A stretch of 22,056 bases of DNA from Bacteroidales bacterium UBA1192 (lineage in GTDB: Bacteria; Bacteroidota; Bacteroidia; Bacteroidales; Bacteroidaceae), in assembly GCA_002310175.1 (NCBI GenBank), contig DBYG01000028.1:1-22056 (forward strand). The letters run 5' to 3'. Under the pieces are notes generated by a model. That model ran no database searches and was not told the origin of the DNA. It saw only the letters and a program-made list of their open reading frames with translations. This document shows positions 7,640 to 13,666 of this stretch, piece after piece. Position 1 is the first letter of the stretch. The number at the start of each line of letters is the position of its first letter. A program made the translations under genes and the position numbers.

Positions 7640-8139
7640 TAACCATAATTGCTGCCCTATCCATGGACGGAGCCATCGGTTTTGGGAACCGTCTGCTGTA
7701 TCACTTGAATGCCGACATGAAACGCTTCAAGGCACTCACTACCGGCCATACAGTTCTCATGGGTCGAAACACATTTGAATCCTTACCTAAAGGCGCGCTT
7801 CCTAACCGCAGAAACATTGTCCTTACCCGTGATAAATCCCGCTCATTCCCTAATACCGAGACATGTACCTCATTAGAAGAAGCACTGTCAACTTGTACCC
7901 CGGAGGAGCATATTTTCATAATAGGTGGAGCACAGGTTTACAGCCAAGCTCTTCCATTGGCACAACGGTTGGAACTAACTGTCGTACATGACATACCCGA
8001 ACAAGCCGATGCTGCATTCCCGGCATTTCGGAGTTCGCCATTCTGGCATCTCTCTTCACGTGAAGATTATCCTGCCGACGAAAAGAATCCCTACCCCTAT
8101 TCTTTTCTTACATACACAAAGGTGGAAACAAATCAATGA
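7636..8139 (+). CDS. folA: Dihydrofolate reductase
   Basis: A 167-residue NADPH-dependent enzyme that reduces dihydrofolate to tetrahydrofolate, closing the dTMP cycle with ThyA. The catalytic acid Asp27 is present in LNADMKRFK. Other family marks are MGRNTFESLP (42-51), the PNRRNIVLT strand and the FIIGGAQVY cofactor loop (94-102). The usual Pro21-Trp22 (E. coli numbering) is Leu21-Tyr22 here. Its ATG overlaps the thyA stop by four bases. The gene is followed by a strong hairpin terminator at 8177-8201. Confidence 0.94.
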   Translation: MITIIAALSMDGAIGFGNRLLYHLNADMKRFKALTTGHTVLMGRNTFESLPKGALPNRRNIVLTRDKSRSFPNTETCTSLEEALSTCTPEEHIFIIGGAQVYSQALPLAQRLELTVVHDIPEQADAAFPAFRSSPFWHLSSREDYPADEKNPYPYSFLTYTKVETNQ

Positions 8140-8176
8140 GCAGAAAAACTGTTCTTACCGATACCACAAAAAAAAG

Positions 8177-8201
8177 AAAGGCCTCTTTAATCGAGGCCTT
8201 T
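8177..8201. terminator. Bidirectional hairpin terminator
   Basis: AAAGGCCTC (8177-8185) and GAGGCCTTT (8193-8201) form a perfect nine-base stem with a seven-base loop. An A-rich run lies on the left and a T-rich run (TTTTCTTATAT) on the right, so it can end transcription from folA on the plus strand and exbD on the minus strand. It lies in the 82-bp gap between these convergent genes. Confidence 0.85.
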
Positions 8202-8221
8202 TCTTATATAGTAAGCAATCA

Positions 8222-8695
8222 CTATTTTTTCTTGCCGTCCTTTGTGGCTGAATAGACGATATTCAAGGCCCATGCCTTACGCAAGGCCTGCTTAACGTCA
8301 GTGACTATACCCATCTGAGTATTTGTGTCTATCTTTAGTGACATCTTCATGAAGGGTTTGTCCTTCTCAGCCATACTCTCACGTTCCGACACTACGAAAT
8401 CACGTATATGGTCCGGCTCAGCAAACTTGTCATTGAGCTGGATACGAGGTGCCGGTCCCAAAGCAGCACGGTACTCCTTTGTCGGAGGACCAATGTAGAT
8501 ATGAGATACCAGAGATTTCTTTTCAAGCTTCTCGATTTCAGTACCTGAAGGAGTAGTGAATTGAACCTTCAACTCAACCTCACGCATGGTAGTCACCATC
8601 ATGAAGAAGAACAGGACTGTGAAAATCAAGTCAGGAAGAGACGAAGTATTCAACTCAGGCATCTCTCTCTTTCCGTTGTTTCTAAACTTACTCAT
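8222..8695 (-). CDS. exbD: ExbD/TolR-type biopolymer transport protein (second copy)
   Basis: A 157-residue inner-membrane protein with one N-terminal transmembrane helix (about 20-38), led by SSLPDLIFTVLFFFMMVTT. Asp22 is the conserved charged residue through which ExbD uses the proton gradient. The rest is a periplasmic domain. It is the last gene of the minus-strand cluster exbB - membrane protein - exbD - exbD and starts five bases after the preceding exbD stop. A pair of divergent ExbDs beside one ExbB is usual in Bacteroidales, where they energise TonB and the many SusC-type outer-membrane importers. Confidence 0.88.
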   Translation of the reverse strand: MSKFRNNGKREMPELNTSSLPDLIFTVLFFFMMVTTMREVELKVQFTTPSGTEIEKLEKKSLVSHIYIGPPTKEYRAALGPAPRIQLNDKFAEPDHIRDFVVSERESMAEKDKPFMKMSLKIDTNTQMGIVTDVKQALRKAWALNIVYSATKDGKKK

Positions 8696-8700
8696 ATCAG

Positions 8701-9309
8701 TTACTGTGCTAAAGCTGCTGAACCATACTGTTTAGGCTCGGCCTCTGAGATCTTGGAAGGATACATACCTTTGGCGTATGTTTTCTCATCCTCGGTGCAA
8801 TCATCCCAGCCTTTACCCAAGACCTGCTTGCACCATTCGTCCCTCAGCTCGTTATAAGCCTTCGTCAACTCATTCTGAACCTTAAAATAGACCTCGTAAT
8901 TAGTGGATCGGTCAGTCTGCAGTGAAATAACATGCTTGACCGTAGTTACGATGGTCCTAAAGCCCGGAACCTCATAATCTTCCTTGACAGGCAGATTTAC
9001 ATTGTCATTCGGATTGGCGATGAACTCCTTGGCTAGATCCTTGAGCTCACTCACTTCAATCTGTTTGTTTATGACGCCGTTCTTAACCCATATCTCATTG
9101 GCCTTATTTACGTTTACGACCATGACATTACGCTCCTTGATCTTAACCTCCTGTTCCTCGGCATTAGGATCCCACTCAGGTAAACGGCGAGAAAGACCCG
9201 TATCCGTGTCCATTGATGTAGTCACAAGGAAGAATATGAGCAGAATGAACGAAATATCTGCTGTTGAAGATGAATTCAGTCCGGGAACTTTTCTACCACT
9301 CTTTCCCAT
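8701..9309 (-). CDS. exbD: ExbD/TolR-type biopolymer transport protein (first copy)
   Basis: A 202-residue ExbD-like protein. The membrane helix is at about 17-33 with Asp18 in STADISFILLIFFLVTT, the proton-responsive residue. It is longer than its partner, which is 157 residues. The extra length is in the periplasmic part: an insert with EVPGFRTIVTTVKHVI and a charged tail containing two cysteines (CKQVLGKGWDDC) that could form a disulphide in the periplasm. It lies 23 bases downstream of the four-helix membrane gene, in the same operon. The proposed disulphide is inference. Confidence 0.87.
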   Translation of the reverse strand: MGKSGRKVPGLNSSSTADISFILLIFFLVTTSMDTDTGLSRRLPEWDPNAEEQEVKIKERNVMVVNVNKANEIWVKNGVINKQIEVSELKDLAKEFIANPNDNVNLPVKEDYEVPGFRTIVTTVKHVISLQTDRSTNYEVYFKVQNELTKAYNELRDEWCKQVLGKGWDDCTEDEKTYAKGMYPSKISEAEPKQYGSAALAQ

Positions 9310-9332
9310 AATGATTCTCTTTCAAGGTTGAA

Positions 9333-9863
9333 TTATTTCCTTTTTTTAAATACGCCTATCATTGAAAGGACTGCGCACAGGATTGCAATCAATGCAAGGG
9401 CATACATTGAATACAGGCACACATCCGACAACTTAAGCATTGAAGCTACCTCATAAAGATGCTGGTTACCGAGACGCAGAGGACTGGTATCGGCAAGGAA
9501 GTAAGATACCACGATAATGGCTATCATGAGAAGAAATACGGGAGCGGCATAGCTTACCTTACCCTCCTTCCTGACATCCTCGTTAACGGGTTTTTTCTTT
9601 TCGATGCTCCTGTACCTCATGCTCTTGAAGCCACTTACCAGGCTGAACAGGAGCACTGCTCCGATGCATATCACAACCAGAGCATACATCCAGAGTATAA
9701 GCGTACCGGTGTGTTGTGGAGCTGTAAGGTTCTTGCCATTCAGGAACTCGGTTTTGTCAAATCCGACACCATAGAACAGAACAAGTACTACGGCAGAAAG
9801 GATAAACAGGATACCGAGAACCCAGGATGAGACCTTTATCTGTTTGTTATCGTCTTTTTCCAT
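9333..9863 (-). CDS. Four-helix membrane protein of the ExbBD cluster
   Basis: A 176-residue protein with four hydrophobic segments at about 13-33, 55-77, 105-122 and 147-170. A basic cytoplasmic loop (about 80-102) contains KSMRYRSIEKKKP, and the protein ends in KKRK. I do not recognise a named family. It sits between exbB and the first exbD, 15 bases from exbB, on the same strand, so it is probably translated with the energising complex and may be an accessory or assembly subunit. Conserved hypothetical proteins at this position are, as I recall, common in Bacteroides. Its function cannot be inferred from sequence alone. Confidence 0.75.
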   Translation of the reverse strand: MEKDDNKQIKVSSWVLGILFILSAVVLVLFYGVGFDKTEFLNGKNLTAPQHTGTLILWMYALVVICIGAVLLFSLVSGFKSMRYRSIEKKKPVNEDVRKEGKVSYAAPVFLLMIAIIVVSYFLADTSPLRLGNQHLYEVASMLKLSDVCLYSMYALALIAILCAVLSMIGVFKKRK

Positions 9864-9878
9864 AGCTATGGTTGTTTA

Positions 9879-10691
9879 TTACTTCTTGAACTTGAGGTTA
9901 TACTTCAGGATGATGTCAAGCAGACTCACTGATGAATTTTCCATATCAGTGTTCAGAGCCTCCACCTTACTGAGGATGTAGTTATAGAATACCTGAAGGA
10001 TAAGTGCTACGATAATACCGAAAATTGTGGTGATAAGGGCAACCTTCATACCACCAGCAACAACTGTCGGGGAGATATCACCTGCCTGCTGGATATCATC
10101 GAATGCCTGCACCATACCGATCACAGTACCAAGGAATCCGAGTGAAGGAGACATTGCTATGAACAGTGTGATCCATGAAAGGTTCTTCTCAAGGTTAGAA
10201 GCCTGGACACTGCCATAGGATACTACTGAACGCTCCACTACGTCAAGGCCCTGATCAATTCTCATAAGACCCTGATAGCATATTGAAGCAACAGGTCCGC
10301 GTGTGTCACGGCAGATCTTCTTTGCGCCCTCAATGTCACCATTCTCAAGCGATGCCTGAATGTCTTCAAGAAGCTTCTTGCTGTTGATTTCGCAAAGACT
10401 GAGGAAGATGATACGCTCGATGCAGAGAGCGAGACCGATAATCATAGCAACTGCCACAAGTGACATGAAGCCTGCGTTACCTTCAATGAACTTAACCTTG
10501 ATGTTCTTGTGGATACTCTTCTGCTCTTCAACAGGAGCCTGAACAATCTCATCAGTTGTCTCCTCTGCAGCTTCTACAACTTGTTCCTGAACCTCTTCAG
10601 CAGCAGATTCCACTGCGTCCTGAGCATTAATTGTCTGGTTTGCTCCGATAAGGAGACCCGTCATTGCAATGAATGCAAATACCTTTTTCAT
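9879..10691 (-). CDS. exbB: ExbB/TolQ/MotA-type proton channel protein
   Basis: A 270-residue inner-membrane protein that forms the proton channel with ExbD to drive TonB. It has an N-terminal signal-like segment (1-24, ending NAQ), then an acidic Ala/Glu-rich linker (about 25-57), and three membrane helices at roughly 74-97, 170-190 and 214-238. The second holds the family segment SPSLGFLGTVIGMVQAF. The N-terminal signal plus acidic linker is longer than in E. coli ExbB, though similar extensions occur in Bacteroidetes. It is the first gene of the cluster and lies about 100 bases after a tRNA on the same strand. I see no convincing promoter in that gap. Confidence 0.9.
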   Translation of the reverse strand: MKKVFAFIAMTGLLIGANQTINAQDAVESAAEEVQEQVVEAAEETTDEIVQAPVEEQKSIHKNIKVKFIEGNAGFMSLVAVAMIIGLALCIERIIFLSLCEINSKKLLEDIQASLENGDIEGAKKICRDTRGPVASICYQGLMRIDQGLDVVERSVVSYGSVQASNLEKNLSWITLFIAMSPSLGFLGTVIGMVQAFDDIQQAGDISPTVVAGGMKVALITTIFGIIVALILQVFYNYILSKVEALNTDMENSSVSLLDIILKYNLKFKK

Positions 10692-10793
10692 TTGAGTTTG
10701 TTTTTAGTTGTTAGTATGTTCTTTTAATTAAAATAATCTCCCAAAAACAGTTACAGGACGCCCTTACATAAGTCCGCCTCCCTTATATACAGG

Positions 10794-10881
10794 CGGAAAG
10801 ACGGGGATTCGAACCCCGGATACGCTTTTGGCGTATACACGCTTTCCAGGCGTGCCTCTTCAACCACTCGAGCATCTTTCC
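10794..10881 (-). tRNA. tRNA-Ser(GGA)
   Basis: On the minus strand a seven-base acceptor stem, GGAAAGA paired with TCTTTCC, carries discriminator G, as in serine tRNAs. The anticodon stem ACGC/GCGT encloses loop CTGGAAA with anticodon GGA, reading UCU and UCC. A long variable arm, ATACGC-CAAAA-GCGTAT, is typical of serine tRNAs. The T arm is GGGG-TTCGAAT-CCCC. It is 88 bases long, and the 3' CCA is not encoded (GCCT follows). Confidence 0.95.
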
Positions 10882-10918
10882 TTGAAGGCACTATCCACCC
10901 ATAGCGTCCAAAACGGTT

Positions 10919-10950
10919 GCAAATTACAACATTTTTACCGAATATAACAA
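10919..10950 (-). promoter_or_regulatory. Candidate tRNA-Ser promoter
   Basis: Reading the minus strand, TTG (10950-10948) is followed after 21 bases by TAATTTGC (10926-10919), which partly matches TAnnTTTG. The box is 37 bases before the mature tRNA 5' end, leaving a leader of normal length. The match is imperfect. Confidence 0.3.
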
Positions 10951-11043
10951 CACATCGTTATTAAAACATGTAAAAAAATAGGGTTTTACTCTACATACCC
11001 GTCTCAAAAGACCTCGGAATAGTCAACATTGGCCAATTTTAAT

Positions 11044-11051
11044 TAAATTTG
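11044..11051 (+). promoter_or_regulatory. -7-like box just before lpxK
   Basis: TAAATTTG matches the Bacteroidetes -7 consensus exactly, but I find no -33 TTTG at the right distance; the nearest TTG is 12 bases upstream. If it is real, transcription would start within a few bases of the lpxK ATG at 11061, giving an almost leaderless message. Confidence 0.3.
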
Positions 11052-11060
11052 CCATTCTAT

Positions 11061-12131
11061 ATGAAACCTCCATTCAGAATATACACTCTTCTGAAACCTC
11101 TTAGCTGGATTTGGGCGACCGTCACCTTTGTCAGGAATCTTTTTTTTGACATAGGAATATTTCGCTCAGAACGTTTCCCTTTGCCTGTAATATCGGTGGG
11201 AAACATCACTGTGGGTGGGACAGGAAAATCCCCACATACAGCCTACATAGCATCAATTCTTTCCACAGCCTGCAAGGTGTCCGTCCTAAGTCGCGGCTAC
11301 GGGCGCAAGACCAAAGGCTTCCGTATGGTCACCTCCTCCGATACATACCTGACAGCAGGCGATGAGCCGTTGATGCTTTTCAAACAGCTTAAGAATGTAT
11401 GTATAGCTGTCGATGAAAACCGGGCCCACGGAATCAATATTCTTATTGATAAGGTGAATCCTAAGGTTGTAGTTCTTGATGATGCATTCCAGCACCGCAG
11501 AATTACGCCATCTCTCAACATTCTGCTTATAGACTATAACCGGAACATTCTCCAAGACTGCCTGTTGCCTGCCGGCAAGCTCAGGGAAAATCCCCTCAAC
11601 CGTAAGAGGGCCGACATTATCATCGTGTCCAAGTGTCCATCGGACCTTGATAATGCAGAAATGAGGAAAACCGCTTCTGAACTCATCACGGACAGCAACC
11701 AGAGAATTTTCTTCACCACAATGGAATATGGCGACATATATGGTCTCGATGAGAACATAGAATATACGCCCGATACATCCACACCTATACTGGCCGTAAC
11801 CGGGATAGCCTCTCCTGACATGATGAAAGAATATCTCAGCAGTTTGTCAGACAATGTATTCACGATGTCATTTCCCGACCATCACGGTTTTACAGGAAAA
11901 GATATCCGCAAGATATGCGCCTCCATTGACGAACTTGGTCCGCAGGCAATTGTAGTTACCACTGAAAAAGATGCCGTTAGGTTCAGGGATTCAGATTTAC
12001 CACATGAACTGAGGAAAAGGATTTTTATTCTTCCTATAGCTGTCAGGTTTCTGACAGACGGCAAACTTTTTGACCGCATAATAACAGAACATGTTGAATC
12101 ATTCAAAATAAACAGTCATGACAACATCTGA
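11061..12131 (+). CDS. lpxK: Tetraacyldisaccharide 4'-kinase (lipid A)
   Basis: A 356-residue kinase that adds the 4'-phosphate to the lipid A precursor at the inner membrane, late in lipopolysaccharide synthesis. An N-terminal hydrophobic and basic helix (about 1-35) precedes the Walker A segment SVGNITVGGTGKSP (45-58). LSRGYGRKTKGF, LDDAFQHRR and a PAGKLRENP segment follow, all characteristic of LpxK. I place the start at the ATG of MKPPFRIY rather than the in-frame TTG twelve bases upstream. The 3' end overlaps thiL by 14 bases, so the two are co-transcribed. In related genomes I recall lpxK near thiL with punA or sppA, which are not seen here. Confidence 0.92.
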   Translation: MKPPFRIYTLLKPLSWIWATVTFVRNLFFDIGIFRSERFPLPVISVGNITVGGTGKSPHTAYIASILSTACKVSVLSRGYGRKTKGFRMVTSSDTYLTAGDEPLMLFKQLKNVCIAVDENRAHGINILIDKVNPKVVVLDDAFQHRRITPSLNILLIDYNRNILQDCLLPAGKLRENPLNRKRADIIIVSKCPSDLDNAEMRKTASELITDSNQRIFFTTMEYGDIYGLDENIEYTPDTSTPILAVTGIASPDMMKEYLSSLSDNVFTMSFPDHHGFTGKDIRKICASIDELGPQAIVVTTEKDAVRFRDSDLPHELRKRIFILPIAVRFLTDGKLFDRIITEHVESFKINSHDNI

Positions 12132-13173
12132 AAGGACCGAGATTTCATCATTGGGCGAATTCGGACTGATTGCCCACCTTACAAAAGACATAAAAACGCA
12201 GAATAGTTCTACCCTTTACGGAGTGGGCGATGACTGCGCGGTTCTTGACTATTCACACCCGGACAAGGAGGTTCTGGTAACCACCGACATGCTTATGGAG
12301 GGCGTGCATTTTGACCTGACATACGTTCCCCTCAAACATCTTGGATATAAAAGCGCAATGGTCAATATATCTGATATCTACGCCATGAACGGTATTCCCC
12401 GCCAGATGACCGTATCGATAGCATTGAGCAAACGTTTCTCGGTAGAGGATATGGAGGATTTCTATGCCGGCTTACTGCTGGCATGCCAGCGTCACGGGGT
12501 GGATCTGGTAGGCGGTGATACCACATCGTCACTGACCGGCCTGACCATCAGCATAACCTGCATAGGTGAGGCCGGGAGGGGAAAAGCCGTCTACCGCAAC
12601 GGAGCAGGCCAGAATGACCTGATATGCGTATCGGGCAATCTGGGTGCCGCCTATATGGGTCTGCAGCTGCTGGAGCGTGAGAAAGCTGTATTCAACAGCA
12701 CCCCGCATGATGCCAACGAGCCTTTCAACCCCGACTTTGCGGGAAAGGAATACTTACTGGAGCGCCAGCTCAAGCCCGAGGCCCGCGGCGATATAATAAA
12801 GGAACTGCGTGAGGCAGGCATCCAGCCCACCGCAATGATGGATATCTCCGACGGCTTGTCATCAGAACTAATACACATCTGCAAGCAGAGCAACACCGGC
12901 TGCAGCGTATATCAGGAGCGTATCCCCATAGATTACCAGACCGCCGTAATGGCCGAAGAACTCAACATGGACGTCTACACCTGCGCCCTGAACGGAGGCG
13001 AGGACTACGAGCTCCTGTTCACCGTCCCACTGACCGACCACGACAAAATCATCCAGCTAAAGGACGTAAAACTCATCGGCCACATGACCCGTCCCGAGCT
13101 TGGCCGCCACCTGGTAACCAAATCCGGGCAGGAGGTAGAACTGAAAGCCCAAGGCTGGACCTCAAACCTTTAA
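12118..13173 (+). CDS. thiL: Thiamine-monophosphate kinase
   Basis: A 351-residue ATP-dependent kinase of the AIR synthase-like superfamily that phosphorylates thiamine monophosphate to thiamine pyrophosphate, the active cofactor. The metal and nucleotide motifs are intact: GVGDDCAVLDY (35-45), TTDMLMEGVHFD (55-66), NISDIYAMNG (83-92), LVGGDTTSS (130-138) and a later MDISDGLSSEL. It begins inside the 3' end of lpxK, so translation is probably coupled. The 3' half is visibly richer in G and C than lpxK. The stop is followed after one base by the left arm of the large inverted repeat. Confidence 0.95.
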   Translation: MTTSERTEISSLGEFGLIAHLTKDIKTQNSSTLYGVGDDCAVLDYSHPDKEVLVTTDMLMEGVHFDLTYVPLKHLGYKSAMVNISDIYAMNGIPRQMTVSIALSKRFSVEDMEDFYAGLLLACQRHGVDLVGGDTTSSLTGLTISITCIGEAGRGKAVYRNGAGQNDLICVSGNLGAAYMGLQLLEREKAVFNSTPHDANEPFNPDFAGKEYLLERQLKPEARGDIIKELREAGIQPTAMMDISDGLSSELIHICKQSNTGCSVYQERIPIDYQTAVMAEELNMDVYTCALNGGEDYELLFTVPLTDHDKIIQLKDVKLIGHMTRPELGRHLVTKSGQEVELKAQGWTSNL

Positions 13174-13174
13174 G

Positions 13175-13371
13175 AGAGCATCTGAACGAAAGAGAATAGG
13201 GTTATACCCTTCTCAAAGCGGCCTTCGGCCGGCCCTCCCAAAACAAAAAGTATCGATTCCGAAACGTAGTTCCAGAATCGATACTTTTTGTTCCGGGCCC
13301 CTCCCACTGGTCACGCGTGGGTGCGAGACTTTGGAAGGGTATAACCCTATTCTCTTCCGTTCAGATGCTCT
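13175..13371. repeat. Nested inverted-repeat element with three inner hairpins
   Basis: Outer arms at 13175-13211 and 13335-13371 are reverse complements over 37 bases with one mismatch. Each arm also holds its own small palindrome, AGGGT-TAT-ACCCT. Inside are three more hairpins in order: CGGCC-TTC-GGCCG (13219-13231); an 18-base perfect stem (13242-13259 with 13275-13292); and GTC-A-CGC / GCG-A-GAC around GTGGGT (13311-13330), whose core also occurs at 5-19. It fills the whole gap between the convergent thiL and P-II-like genes. It could be a MITE-like or REP-cluster insertion, a structured RNA, or an elaborate two-way terminator. No transposase or clear target duplication is visible. Confidence 0.8.
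13242..13292. terminator. Inner bidirectional terminator hairpin
   Basis: The arms AACAAAAAGTATCGATTC and GAATCGATACTTTTTGTT are perfect 18-base reverse complements with a 15-base loop. The stem's outer half is A/T-rich, giving a T-run in the exit strand whichever way it is transcribed, as expected for a terminator serving both converging genes. The stem is only moderately GC-rich, so its strength is uncertain. Confidence 0.6.
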
Positions 13372-13654
13372 GCTCGATATTCCAGACAAAGGCGCGGAGA
13401 CCGAGCTTTTCGGTCGCTACGTCCATTGCGTGGAGTTTATCCAGAACAATATCCACCTTGCTGTCATCAACCATGGTGATTATGCCCGAGCACATGGATG
13501 GCCAGGCATGGTTGCCGTAGTGAGGCTCGCCCTTGACTGAACCCCTGCCCTGCAGCTGCTCCACCATGGAGAAGCCGCGGCAGTTGTTTGTGGTAAGCAA
13601 GTCAATGATACGCTCCGTATAAGACTGGTCGAATGCTATAAATATTGCTTTCAT
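13361..13654 (-). CDS. P-II-like protein at the end of the RND efflux operon
   Basis: A 97-residue protein with the beta-alpha-beta-beta-alpha-beta rhythm of P-II signalling proteins. The N-terminal strand is MKAIFIAF. A T-loop-like segment, QLQGRGSVKGEPHYGNHAWP, is at 33-52, followed by strand GIITMV, helix DIVLDKLHAM and final strand LGLRAFVWNIE. The tyrosine used for uridylylation in GlnB is not evident. It starts 12 bases after the RND pump stop on the same strand. P-II-like proteins have been described next to RND metal-efflux genes (the PII-NG group), which supports a regulatory or sensing role for the pump, with a ligand not known. The last residues and the stop fall in the right arm of the inverted repeat. 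Confidence 0.7.
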   Translation of the reverse strand: MKAIFIAFDQSYTERIIDLLTTNNCRGFSMVEQLQGRGSVKGEPHYGNHAWPSMCSGIITMVDDSKVDIVLDKLHAMDVATEKLGLRAFVWNIEQSI

Positions 13655-13666
13655 AATTGTACCGGA

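Noticed and set aside
13175..13371. CRISPR array or complete insertion sequence as explanation of the palindromes
   Set aside because: The repeats are inverted and not regularly spaced direct repeats, and no transposase frame is present between the arms.
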